DNA from: Bacteroidales bacterium UBA4318
GTDB lineage: Bacteria > Bacteroidota > Bacteroidia > Bacteroidales > UBA932
Direction of reading: 5' to 3'
Assembly: GCA_002393895.1 (NCBI GenBank)
Contig: DGUE01000047.1
Span: forward strand, 1-5,549
DNA: 5,549 bases
Part shown: positions 1 through 5,549 of the stretch, one piece after another
Layout: the number at the start of each line of letters is the position of its first letter
How positions within the stretch are numbered: position 1 is the first letter of the stretch
The notes under the pieces: generated by a model
The model's database searches: none
What the model was told of the DNA's origin: nothing
What the model saw: only the letters and a program-made list of their open reading frames with translations
Translations under genes and position numbers: made by a program

Positions 1-1308
1 CCAGTACATCCATCCCAGCTGGAAGTCGAAGAAGTAGGCGAGGTTCGCGCCCATGCTAGGCTTGGGCGATGAGGCCCCCTTGATCTTCTTTCCCTTGCCG
101 CGGGTGTATATCTTGTAAATATCCTTGCTCTGGGGATCCACACTGCTCCACATGCGGGGGAAGAGCATCTTGCCGGAGGCATCGTACTTAGCCTCGCCGG
201 GGCCGTCCACCTTCTTGTACTTGCCGTCCAGCGGGGTCCAGTACTTGTTTTCCTTCACCTGGAAGGGCGCGTCGTAGTACTGCCCGTAGACGAGCGGGGT
301 GCTGCCGTACTGCTCACGGGTGAGGTAGCGCACCAAAGTGAAGGCATTGTCCGGCTGGTACTCGTTCGTAGGGGTCTTGGCGCAGGAGCGGATGATATCC
401 ACGCTGAAGATGGAGAAGCCCACGATGATGGTGGTGAGGCACAGCAGGGCGGTGTTCCAGAACACCTTGCCCTTGTCCAGGGTGCGGAAGAGGCCCCAGA
501 AGCAAAGACCCAGCACCGCCACCAGGAAGAAGGCGGCACCGCTGTTGTAGGGCAGGCCGAGCACGTTCACGAAGAAGAGATCCACGTATGCGGCTATCTT
601 GGGCAGCCAGGGGATGACCATGAACACCATGATCCCGAGGATGGCTCCGCCGATGAGAAGGATCTTGAAGAGCTCCTTGACGGTGAAGGGGCCGTCTTCG
701 CGCCGGCGGTAGTAGAACATGAACACCAGGGCGGGGATCATGAGCAGGTTAAGCAGATGGATGCCTATGCTGAGGCCCATGATGAAGGCTATCAGCACGA
801 TCCAGCGGTTGGCGTGAGGCTCGTCGGCCCTGTCGTACCAGAGGGTCATAATCCAGAAGACGAGGGCGGTGACGAGCGAGCTCATGGCGTAGACTTCGCC
901 TTCGACTGCGGAGAACCAGAATGTGTCTGAGAAGCAGTAGGCGAGGGCGCCCACGAGGCCGGAGCCGATCACGGCAACAGACAGCCGTTTAGTCATCCTC
1001 TTTGCGAACCAGACTATGGTAAGGTAGAGGAATAGGATGGTAAGGGCCGAGCACAGTGCGCTCATGGCGTTCACCAGCACCGCGGCGTGCATATTGTCCC
1101 CGAAGAGGGTGAAAATGCGCGCAAGCACCTGGAATGTGGGGTTTCCCGGAGGATGCCCGACTTCGAGTTTATATGAAGATGCGATGAACTCGCCGCAGTC
1201 CCAGAAGGATGCGGTGGGCTCTATGGTGCTGAGGTATGTGAACGCGGATACCACGAAAGCGAAAGCCGCGGCTATCCTGTTCCACAGTTTGAACTTCTTT
1301 TCTGTCAT
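1..1308 (-). CDS. DUF2723 family polytopic membrane protein (GT-C glycosyltransferase-like), N-terminal part
   Basis: The frame stays open from the ATG at 1308 down to base 1, giving exactly 436 codons. The gene continues past the window edge; family members in Bacteroidota are often around 1000 residues. The N-terminus holds the family signature FWDCGEFIASSYKLEVGHPP (residues 35-54), followed by EGEVYAMSSL (136-145), SIGIHLLNLL (180-189) and REQYGSTPLVYGQYYDAP (331-348). Hydrophobic, probably membrane-spanning stretches lie near residues 11-28, 78-100, 111-128, 141-157, 169-200, 214-238, 242-272 and 286-303. A more polar, probably extracytoplasmic segment follows (about 304-420). The family is related to PMT-type GT-C glycosyltransferases and to eukaryotic TMEM260, an O-mannosyltransferase. 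A role in protein or envelope glycosylation is therefore plausible, with Asp37/Glu40 as candidate catalytic acids, but this is inference. The start is favoured because it lies 6 nt from a promoter-like box in the divergent palindrome. Family assignment is firm; substrate is unknown. Confidence 0.9.
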   Translation of the reverse strand, partial: MTEKKFKLWNRIAAAFAFVVSAFTYLSTIEPTASFWDCGEFIASSYKLEVGHPPGNPTFQVLARIFTLFGDNMHAAVLVNAMSALCSALTILFLYLTIVWFAKRMTKRLSVAVIGSGLVGALAYCFSDTFWFSAVEGEVYAMSSLVTALVFWIMTLWYDRADEPHANRWIVLIAFIMGLSIGIHLLNLLMIPALVFMFYYRRREDGPFTVKELFKILLIGGAILGIMVFMVIPWLPKIAAYVDLFFVNVLGLPYNSGAAFFLVAVLGLCFWGLFRTLDKGKVFWNTALLCLTTIIVGFSIFSVDIIRSCAKTPTNEYQPDNAFTLVRYLTREQYGSTPLVYGQYYDAPFQVKENKYWTPLDGKYKKVDGPGEAKYDASGKMLFPRMWSSVDPQSKDIYKIYTRGKGKKIKGASSPKPSMGANLAYFFDFQLGWMYW

Positions 1309-1314
1309 AGCTTA

Positions 1315-1322
1315 CAAATATA
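1315..1322 (-). promoter_or_regulatory. Putative -7 box (TATATTTG) for the DUF2723 gene
   Basis: Read on the minus strand, this octamer matches the Bacteroidota -7 consensus TAnnTTTG. It forms the outer end of the left arm of the palindrome. Only TAAGCT (6 nt) separates it from the ATG at 1308, so a start site at the usual distance would fall at or next to the start codon. No TTG is seen at the expected -33 position, which lowers confidence. Confidence 0.5.
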
Positions 1323-1342
1323 GTCATTTCCCGCGAAATGAC

Positions 1343-1350
1343 TATATTTG
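1343..1350 (+). promoter_or_regulatory. Putative -7 box (TATATTTG) for the SUI1-like gene
   Basis: A perfect match to TAnnTTTG at the outer end of the right palindrome arm. The ATG at 1356 follows after only five bases (CATTT), so transcription from here would give a leaderless or nearly leaderless mRNA. No convincing -33 TTG lies 19-21 nt upstream, where the other arm of the palindrome sits. It overlaps the opposing promoter's footprint, so the two are unlikely to be occupied at the same time. Confidence 0.55.
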
Positions 1351-1355
1351 CATTT

Positions 1356-1703
1356 ATGAAGAACGACAACGACTGGAAGCAGCGTCTGGGGGTGGTTTAT
1401 TCCACCAATCCGGACTTTCAATACCAGACCGCGGCAACGGTTGAGCCGGACACCCTTCCGCCCGCCAAGCAGCGCCTCATAGTGGCCATCGACCGCCGCC
1501 AGCGTGCCGGCAAGCAGGTGACGCTGGTGAAGGGCTTCGTGGGCAAAAGCGAGGATCTTGCCGCCCTGGCCAAGGCCCTCAAGACAAAATGCGGGGTCGG
1601 CGGCACGGCCAAAGACGGAGAAATAACCATACAGGGGGATCTGAGGGACAAGCTTGTAGCCCTCCTCACCACGATGGGATATAACGCCAAACGCGGTAAC
1701 TGA
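1356..1703 (+). CDS. SUI1/eIF1-like translation factor (YciH-type)
   Basis: A 115-residue basic protein. The C-terminal part (about residues 38-112) has the SUI1 fold pattern: a strand LIVAIDRR (41-48), then KQVTLVKGFVG (53-63), helix LAALAKALKTKCG (68-80), the glycine-rich turn VGGTAKDGEITIQGD (81-95) and a final helix DKLVALLTTMGY (98-109). VTLVKGF and CGVGGT are typical of bacterial and archaeal SUI1 proteins. The first ~35 residues form a variable tail. The family resembles eIF1, which monitors start-codon selection; the function of bacterial versions is poorly established. An in-frame ATG at 1338 exists, but it would start inside the palindrome and upstream of the predicted transcript start, so 1356 is preferred. 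The stop is separated from the next ATG by 1 nt, implying co-transcription with the DUF4271 gene. Confidence 0.92.
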   Translation: MKNDNDWKQRLGVVYSTNPDFQYQTAATVEPDTLPPAKQRLIVAIDRRQRAGKQVTLVKGFVGKSEDLAALAKALKTKCGVGGTAKDGEITIQGDLRDKLVALLTTMGYNAKRGN

Positions 1704-1704
1704 G

Positions 1705-2406
1705 ATGGATTTCGGCACACTGCACCTGAGTTTGGAGCGTCCGGCCGCGGCACTGCCTGCGGCCTGGGCGGATGCCCCGGTACATGCCTGGATGCTCATA
1801 GCTTGTGCCGCCCTCATTCTTATTATCCTTCCCGAACTATATAAACTCATGCCGGCCATGCTGGGATGCCTGGTCCGCAGCAGGGGGAACATAGAGGTTG
1901 AGCACAGTGTGAGCACCGCCCGCTCCCGGAATCTCTGCGCACGCGTGCTGGCCGTGCCCTTCCTGGTGGCGGCGGACCGTTATTGCCTCTACGATGCGGC
2001 CTTCCTGGCCGGATGGGCCGAGCCGTGGCTGCGCTTCGGGGAACTTGCCGGAGTGGTGCTGGCTTTCCTCATCTTCCGGCGCATCATGCATGCCCTCCTG
2101 CCGGGACGCAGGTTGAGGCTGGATTCGGATTCCACGCGTGCCCTCACACGCGGGATTCTCAACTATTTTATCTGCTTCGCCATCCTGATGATGCTCAGCA
2201 TCAGCATCCTCTATATGTTCAAGGCCTCCGATGAGGCTATCCGCCTGGTAATCAGTGTGGAACTTGCCGCTTTATGGTTGTTGTCCGCCGTTCGTGAAGG
2301 GCAGATTTTACAACAAAAATGCGGTGGATTCACAACTTTTTTGTACCTTTGCGGGCTTGAATTTCTACCGGCCGGAGCGCTAGTCGCTTCCGCGTTGATT
2401 TTGTAG
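1705..2406 (+). CDS. DUF4271 family integral membrane protein
   Basis: A 233-residue protein with about six probable membrane segments, near residues 28-47, 79-96, 112-130, 151-171, 179-196 and 211-232. A short positively charged loop (PGRRLRL, 133-139) lies between the third and fourth. The C-terminal motif TFLYLCGLEFLPAG (211-224) is characteristic of DUF4271 proteins, as is the position directly upstream of hemD, a pairing common in Bacteroidota. No catalytic motif is visible and the molecular function is unknown. The ATG comes 1 nt after the SUI1-like stop, suggesting coupled translation. The last ~20 codons contain a probable promoter for hemD. The assignment rests on the motif, topology and neighbourhood, without an alignment. 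Confidence 0.82.
   Translation: MDFGTLHLSLERPAAALPAAWADAPVHAWMLIACAALILIILPELYKLMPAMLGCLVRSRGNIEVEHSVSTARSRNLCARVLAVPFLVAADRYCLYDAAFLAGWAEPWLRFGELAGVVLAFLIFRRIMHALLPGRRLRLDSDSTRALTRGILNYFICFAILMMLSISILYMFKASDEAIRLVISVELAALWLLSAVREGQILQQKCGGFTTFLYLCGLEFLPAGALVASALIL
2344..2351 (+). promoter_or_regulatory. Putative internal -7 box (TACCTTTG) upstream of hemD
   Basis: This octamer matches TAnnTTTG and sits in a locally A/T-rich stretch (TTTTTTGTACCTTTGC) that stands out from the G+C-rich coding sequence around it. It lies within the last codons of the DUF4271 gene. A start site about 7 nt downstream would give hemD a leader of roughly 65 nt. No clear TTG is seen at -33. It could allow hemD-rnpA-yidD to be transcribed independently of the upstream pair. 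Confidence 0.5.
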
Positions 2407-2423
2407 AAGCGAATTTGACATTT

Positions 2424-3158
2424 ATGAGGATTCTTATATCACAGCAGGCGCCTTCAAAGATGACTGCCTACGAAACCCTGCAGGGTGCATATGAAGCAGA
2501 ACTGGAGTTCCGTCCTTTCTTTAAGATAGAAGCGCTCAGTTCCCGCGAGTTCCGCGACCAGAGAATCAATCTCCCGGACTATACCGCCGTTATTTTCTCT
2601 TCTCGCCATGCCATAGACGCTTACTTCAAACTTGCAGAAGAGCTCCGTTTCAAGGTCCCCGAGACCATGAAATATTTCTGCTCCACCGAACTGGTGGCCA
2701 ACTATCTGCAGAAGCACATAGTTTACCGCAAACGTAAAATTTTCTTCGGCGACGGCACCCCTTCTTCGGTTGTTGCGCTGATAGGCCCCAAGCATAAGGG
2801 GGAGAAGTTCCTTGTCACCAAGTCTGCAGGCGCCAGTGCCGATGCCATGACCTCCCTTCTGGCGAAGGCAGGTCTGGATTACAGTGAGGCCGAGCTCGTC
2901 AAGAGCGTTACGCAGGACCTTCACGATCTGGATCTCTCCAGCTACGATATCATCGCCCTTTACAATCAGGCGGATGTCAAGAGCCTGTTGGAGAATTTCC
3001 CTTCTTTCAAGCAGGGGGGCATCAAGTTCGCCGGATGGGGGAAGAGTATCGTGCCTGCCATGGAGGAGGCCGGGCTTTCCATCGATATCAAAGGTCCTAC
3101 TCCGGAGGCTCCTTCGGTGGCCAGGGCTATTGAGCTTTATCTTCAGCAGAACAAATAG
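2424..3158 (+). CDS. hemD: Uroporphyrinogen-III synthase
   Basis: A 244-residue protein of the HemD family, about the usual length. HemD closes linear hydroxymethylbilane with inversion of ring D to give uroporphyrinogen III, the precursor of heme, siroheme and corrinoids, in the cytoplasm. Visible landmarks of the two-lobed fold are RPFFKIEALSSREFR (30-44), the first-lobe AVIFSSRHAIDAYF (55-68), MKYFCSTE (82-89), the linker region YRKRKIFFGDG (101-111), the second-lobe YDIIALYNQADVKSLL (174-189), GWGKSIVPAMEEAGL (204-218, equivalent to the family's G-T-T-A-helix motif) and PTPEAPSVARAIELYL (225-240). The wording is typical of Bacteroidota HemD. The ATG at 2424 is preferred; an in-frame TTG at 2415 would add only three residues. 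No other heme genes are in the window. The stop is 2 nt before rnpA, so the two genes are very likely co-transcribed. Confidence 0.92.
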   Translation: MRILISQQAPSKMTAYETLQGAYEAELEFRPFFKIEALSSREFRDQRINLPDYTAVIFSSRHAIDAYFKLAEELRFKVPETMKYFCSTELVANYLQKHIVYRKRKIFFGDGTPSSVVALIGPKHKGEKFLVTKSAGASADAMTSLLAKAGLDYSEAELVKSVTQDLHDLDLSSYDIIALYNQADVKSLLENFPSFKQGGIKFAGWGKSIVPAMEEAGLSIDIKGPTPEAPSVARAIELYLQQNK

Positions 3159-3160
3159 TT

Positions 3161-3604
3161 ATGGCTTCGGTGGGCAACACGCTGGGTAAATCCGAGCGGC
3201 TGTCCGGCAAGAAGTCGATTGCTGCCCTTCTCGCCGATGGCCGATGGGGGGCGTTGGGGCATTTCCGCTACTGCTGGCTTGCTGCCGGGGTTTCGCAGGA
3301 GGGTTGCTGCCCTTCTTCGCAGAAAAATGCTCATCAGGGCAGCACGCCTCCTGCTCAGGAACCTGCCGACCAGGCTGCTGTATCCGGCAGCGAGCGGCCA
3401 TGCCGGATTTTAATCAGTGTGCCGAAGAGGTTTTTCAAGCGGGCGGTGAAGCGGAATCTGCTGAAGCGGCGGATCCGCGAGGCATACCGGGTGCGGAAGA
3501 TTGCGGGGGTGGATATCCTATTCCAGTATAATTCTCCGGAGATTGCGGATTTCGCGACCATAAGTGCGGAGGTGGCGGCAATACTCGAACGTGTACAATC
3601 ATGA
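3161..3604 (+). CDS. rnpA: Ribonuclease P protein component
   Basis: A 147-residue basic protein that assists the RNase P RNA in cleaving 5' leaders from pre-tRNAs. The N-terminal [19 protein letters not shown] (9-27) is the usual opening of the fold. The conserved helix with the RNR signature is present: [20 protein letters not shown] (87-106), continuing EAYR. The C-terminal VDILFQYN (117-124) and a final helix complete the fold. Residues about 43-80, between the first strand and ILISVPKR, are rich in Ala, Ser, Pro, Gln and Cys and look like a disordered insertion; Bacteroidota RnpA proteins often vary here, but this one is long. The ATG is 2 nt after hemD, and the TGA overlaps the yidD ATG (ATGA), implying translational coupling. 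Confidence 0.93.
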   Translation: MASVGNTLGKSERLSGKKSIAALLADGRWGALGHFRYCWLAAGVSQEGCCPSSQKNAHQGSTPPAQEPADQAAVSGSERPCRILISVPKRFFKRAVKRNLLKRRIREAYRVRKIAGVDILFQYNSPEIADFATISAEVAAILERVQS

Positions 3605-3831
3605 AGTGGCTGAAGAAAATACTGGCCGCACCGTTCATCCTGCTGATAAAATTCTATCAGCTGTGCATCTCGCCACTCAAGCCACCCACCTGCCGCTTCA
3701 CCCCCACCTGCAGCCAGTACGCCCTGGAGGCCTTCCGCAAGTATGGCCCGCTGAAGGGCTTCTGGCTCTCCCTCAAGCGCATCCTGCGCTGCCATCCCTG
3801 GGGTGGCTCTGGTTACGACCCGGTTCCGTAG
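3601..3831 (+). CDS. yidD: Membrane protein insertion efficiency factor YidD
   Basis: A 76-residue protein with the full YidD signature: an amphipathic N-terminal helix ([18 protein letters not shown], 3-20), the segment [19 protein letters not shown] (23-41) with Cys31 and Cys37, the helix [20 protein letters not shown] (41-60), and the C-terminal [14 protein letters not shown] (63-76) with Cys64. The family is a small inner-membrane-associated protein that helps YidC/OxaA insert and fold membrane proteins. The length is normal and nothing is missing. The gene overlaps the rnpA stop by 4 nt, the classic rnpA-yidD pairing. yidC and rpmH, the other partners in many bacteria, are not next to it here. 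An 85-bp gap with a strong palindrome follows the stop. Confidence 0.97.
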   Translation: MKWLKKILAAPFILLIKFYQLCISPLKPPTCRFTPTCSQYALEAFRKYGPLKGFWLSLKRILRCHPWGGSGYDPVP

Positions 3832-3874
3832 GCCGTTCGTATCCGAGCGGAGCGAGGGAGGGTAATAAGGAAAG

Positions 3875-3882
3875 CAAAGATA
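3875..3882 (-). promoter_or_regulatory. Minus-strand TATCTTTG box in the left palindrome arm
   Basis: On the minus strand this matches TAnnTTTG, the mirror image of the lepA box. No minus-strand gene starts beyond it; it faces the 3' end of yidD. If active it would produce RNA antisense to yidD and rnpA. It may simply be a by-product of the palindrome's symmetry. Confidence 0.2.
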
Positions 3883-3902
3883 GCAATTTCGCAAGAAATT
3901 GC

Positions 3903-3910
3903 TATCTTTG
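3903..3910 (+). promoter_or_regulatory. Putative -7 box (TATCTTTG) for lepA
   Basis: A perfect TAnnTTTG match in the right arm of the second palindrome. CTTTCT (6 nt) separates it from the ATG at 3917, so a start site at the usual distance would make lepA mRNA leaderless or nearly so. No -33 TTG is obvious. The same layout is seen at 1343-1350 in front of the SUI1-like gene. Confidence 0.55.
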
Positions 3911-3916
3911 CTTTCT

Positions 3917-5549
3917 ATGACAATGGACCGCATACGCAATTTCTGCATCATCGCGCACATCGACCACGGTAAATCCACCCTGGCCGACCGCCTGCTCGAG
4001 CTCACCCAGACTCTGAGTGAGCGGGATATGGAGGCGCAGGTGCTGGACGACATGGACCTGGAGCGCGAGAAGGGCATCACCATCAAGAGCCACGCCATCC
4101 AGATGCAGTACAAGGGCCACATCCTCAACCTGATCGACACTCCCGGCCATGTGGACTTCAGCTACGAAGTCTCGCGCTCCATCGCCTCTTGCGAAGGCGC
4201 GCTGCTGGTAGTGGATGCATCGCAAGGTGTTCAGGCTCAGACGATTGCGAATCTCTACCAGGCCATTGACCACGGGCTCGAGATCATTCCCGTGCTCAAT
4301 AAGATAGATATGGATTCCGCGCAGCCGGATGTGGTGGCGGACCAGATCGTGGACCTCATAGGCTGCGATCCGGAGGACATCTTCCGCATCTCCGCCCGCA
4401 CCGGTGAAGGTGTGCAGCCCATCCTGGATGCCATCATCGAGCGCATCCCCGCCCCGGTAGGGGATCCGGAGGCACCGCTCCAAGCCCTCATCTTCGACTC
4501 GGTCTTCAACCCCTTCCGCGGGGTCATCGCCTACTTCAAGATCAAGAACGGCACCCTCCGCAGGGGCCAGCAGGTGAAGTTCTTCAACACCGGGCAGGAC
4601 TATGTTGCGGAGGAGCTGGGGATACTCAGGATGAAACTTGTGCCCACCCAGGAGATAGGCTGCGGGGACGTGGGCTATGTCATCTGCGGCATCAAGAGTG
4701 CCGCGGAGGTGAAGGTGGGCGACACCATCACCGACAAGGAGAACCCCTGCGCCGAGGCCATCGCCGGATTCGAGGAGGTGAAACCCATGGTGTTCGCGGG
4801 CATGTACCCCGTGCAGGCAGATAAATTCGAAGAGCTGCGGGCCGTGCTGGAGAAGTTCCAGCTGAACGACGCGTCCTTCGTGTATGAGCCGGAGAGCTCC
4901 CTCGCGCTGGGAAGCGGTTTCCGCTGCGGATTCCTCGGCCTGCTGCACCTCGAGATAGTGCAGGAGCGCCTCTTCCGCGAGTTCGACATGGATGTAATCA
5001 CCACCGTTCCGAACGTGAGCTACAAGGTCTACACCACCCAGGGAGAATGCCTGGACGTGCACAACCCGTCCGGCCTGCCCGCCCCTACTCTGATCGATCA
5101 CATCGAAGAGCCGTTCATCCGTGCCCAGATAATCTCCAAGGCCGAATTCTTCGGGCCGGTGATGAAGCTCTGCCTGGACAAGCGCGGCACCCTGGTGAGC
5201 CAGCACTACATCACTTCCGACCGGGTTGAGCTCAACTACGACATGCCTCTCTCGGAGATAGTGTTCGACTTCTACGACAAGCTCAAGAGCATCTCAAAGG
5301 GCTATGCCTCCTTCGACTATCATATCATCGGCTACCGCTCCGCGCGCCTGGTGAAGTTGGATATACTGCTGAACGGCGAGCCGGCGGATGCGCTATCCAC
5401 CCTGATCCACGAGGATAATGCCTACGATTTCGGGCGGAAGATGTGCGTGAAGCTGAAGGACCTGATCCCCCGCCAGCAGTTCGACATCCCCGTGCAGGCG
5501 GCCATCGGGGCCAAGATAATCGCCCGCGAAACGGTGAAGCAGGTGCGCA
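3917..5549 (+). CDS. lepA: Elongation factor 4 (LepA), 3' end beyond the window
   Basis: The frame is open for 544 codons to the edge. LepA is usually about 595-600 residues, so only the last ~50-55 are missing. LepA is a ribosome-associated translational GTPase that can back-translocate or remodel stalled or initiating ribosomes. The GTPase motifs are intact: G1 AHIDHGKST (13-21), the LepA-type switch I region [19 protein letters not shown] (41-59, with G2 Thr55), G3 DTPGH (74-78) with catalytic His78, G4 NKID (128-131) and G5 SARTG (159-163). Downstream are the LepA hallmark [20 protein letters not shown] (330-349), then the EF-G domain-V-like region and the start of the LepA-specific C-terminal domain ([20 protein letters not shown]). 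The ATG at 3917 is chosen; an in-frame ATG at 3923 would remove two residues and cannot be excluded. The gene probably has its own promoter in the palindrome. Confidence 0.97.
   Translation, partial: MTMDRIRNFCIIAHIDHGKSTLADRLLELTQTLSERDMEAQVLDDMDLEREKGITIKSHAIQMQYKGHILNLIDTPGHVDFSYEVSRSIASCEGALLVVDASQGVQAQTIANLYQAIDHGLEIIPVLNKIDMDSAQPDVVADQIVDLIGCDPEDIFRISARTGEGVQPILDAIIERIPAPVGDPEAPLQALIFDSVFNPFRGVIAYFKIKNGTLRRGQQVKFFNTGQDYVAEELGILRMKLVPTQEIGCGDVGYVICGIKSAAEVKVGDTITDKENPCAEAIAGFEEVKPMVFAGMYPVQADKFEELRAVLEKFQLNDASFVYEPESSLALGSGFRCGFLGLLHLEIVQERLFREFDMDVITTVPNVSYKVYTTQGECLDVHNPSGLPAPTLIDHIEEPFIRAQIISKAEFFGPVMKLCLDKRGTLVSQHYITSDRVELNYDMPLSEIVFDFYDKLKSISKGYASFDYHIIGYRSARLVKLDILLNGEPADALSTLIHEDNAYDFGRKMCVKLKDLIPRQQFDIPVQAAIGAKIIARETVKQVR

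Larger units (their letters stand above)
1315..1350. repeat. Perfect 16-bp inverted repeat with 4-nt loop between divergent genes
   Basis: The left arm CAAATATAGTCATTTC (1315-1330) and right arm GAAATGACTATATTTG (1335-1350) are exact reverse complements around the loop CCGC. The element almost fills the 47-bp gap between the divergent DUF2723 and SUI1-like genes. Each outer end is a TAnnTTTG-type box pointing outward, so the palindrome reads as a symmetric bidirectional promoter. It is clearly related to the palindrome at 3870-3915. It could also be a regulator-binding site or a small mobile palindromic repeat (REP/MITE-like). No target-site duplication is evident. Confidence 0.9.
3870..3915. 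repeat. Perfect 21-bp inverted repeat with GCAA loop between yidD and lepA
   Basis: The arms 3870-3890 and 3895-3915 are exact reverse complements around the loop GCAA (3891-3894). The inner 36 bp (3875-3910: CAAAGATAGCAATTTC, loop, and its complement) align with the palindrome at 1315-1350, 13 of 16 bases per arm. In RNA it would fold as a long hairpin closed by a GNRA tetraloop (C-GCAA-G). It could shape the 3' end of read-through transcripts from yidD, although there is no U-tract of the kind expected for an intrinsic terminator. Both outer parts of the core read as outward-facing TAnnTTTG boxes. The preceding bases 3832-3869 hold nothing I recognise. Confidence 0.9.

Noticed and set aside
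1338..1355. An upstream in-frame ATG giving the SUI1-like protein six extra residues
   Set aside because: It lies within the palindrome and before the likely transcript start; the ATG at 1356 fits the box spacing and family length better.
1037..1444. A 135-codon plus-strand frame covering the start of the DUF2723 gene
   Set aside because: It is the complement of the conserved DUF2723 signature region and reads through the palindrome into the SUI1-like gene out of frame.
1305..1916. A 203-codon minus-strand frame across the SUI1-like gene and the start of the DUF4271 gene
   Set aside because: It overlaps two better-supported genes, crosses the palindrome and has no recognisable motif.
2384..2412. 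A 7-bp inverted repeat (TCGCTTC / GAAGCGA, 15-nt loop) in the hemD leader
   Set aside because: Short stem with a long loop, overlapping the DUF4271 stop codon; likely to occur by chance, and it does not resemble a known riboswitch.
3219..3316. A 13-bp direct repeat (TTGCTGCCCTTCT at 3219 and 3304) in rnpA, considered as the origin of the insertion
   Set aside because: The copies are 85 nt apart, not a multiple of three, and the surrounding sequence does not match, so it does not explain an in-frame duplication.
3355..4140. A 261-codon minus-strand frame across rnpA, yidD and the start of lepA
   Set aside because: It lies opposite three conserved genes and runs through the palindrome; the translation is low-complexity and Ser/Arg-rich.
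3902..5206. A 434-codon open frame on the minus strand opposite lepA
   Set aside because: It is the complement of a strongly supported lepA with all GTPase motifs. The frame is open because codons here end mostly in G or C; its translation is a His/Leu/Val/Glu-rich string with no family motif.

Overview
The window looks like housekeeping chromosome from a G+C-rich member of the Bacteroidota, most likely Bacteroidales. Three things support this: a DUF2723 membrane protein, a DUF4271 membrane protein directly upstream of a Bacteroidota-type HemD, and promoter-like boxes that fit the Bacteroidota -7 consensus TAnnTTTG. I cannot assign a genus. Genes fill almost the whole window, and only two real intergenic gaps remain (1309-1355 and 3832-3916).

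Layout. On the minus strand, 1-1308 is the N-terminal 436 codons of a large polytopic DUF2723 protein (a GT-C glycosyltransferase-like family) that runs off the left edge. Divergent from it, on the plus strand, is a compact run: a small SUI1/eIF1-like protein (1356-1703), a DUF4271 membrane protein (1705-2406), hemD (2424-3158), rnpA (3161-3604) and yidD (3601-3831). Gaps in this run are 1, 17 and 2 nt, and rnpA/yidD overlap by 4 nt. After an 85-bp gap comes lepA (3917 to the right edge), missing only its last ~50-55 codons.

Roles. The plus-strand run combines translation-related functions (the SUI1-like protein, the RNase P protein, LepA/EF4), one heme-biosynthesis step (HemD) and membrane-protein insertion (YidD). 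rnpA followed by yidD is a widely conserved arrangement. A probable internal promoter near the end of the DUF4271 gene could let hemD-rnpA-yidD be transcribed separately from the two genes upstream.

Most interesting signal. The two intergenic gaps carry related, perfect inverted repeats with the same 36-bp core plan: two 16-bp arms around a 4-nt loop. The arms differ at three positions, and each change is matched by the complementary change in the other arm. Each arm ends in an outward-facing TAnnTTTG box. In all three cases where a gene starts next to such a box, the ATG lies only 5-6 nt past it. This suggests a dispersed palindromic element acting as a (bi)directional promoter for leaderless or almost leaderless mRNAs. 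No obvious -33 TTG element accompanies these boxes, so the promoter role is inferred. I found no phage, IS, CRISPR, tRNA or rRNA features.
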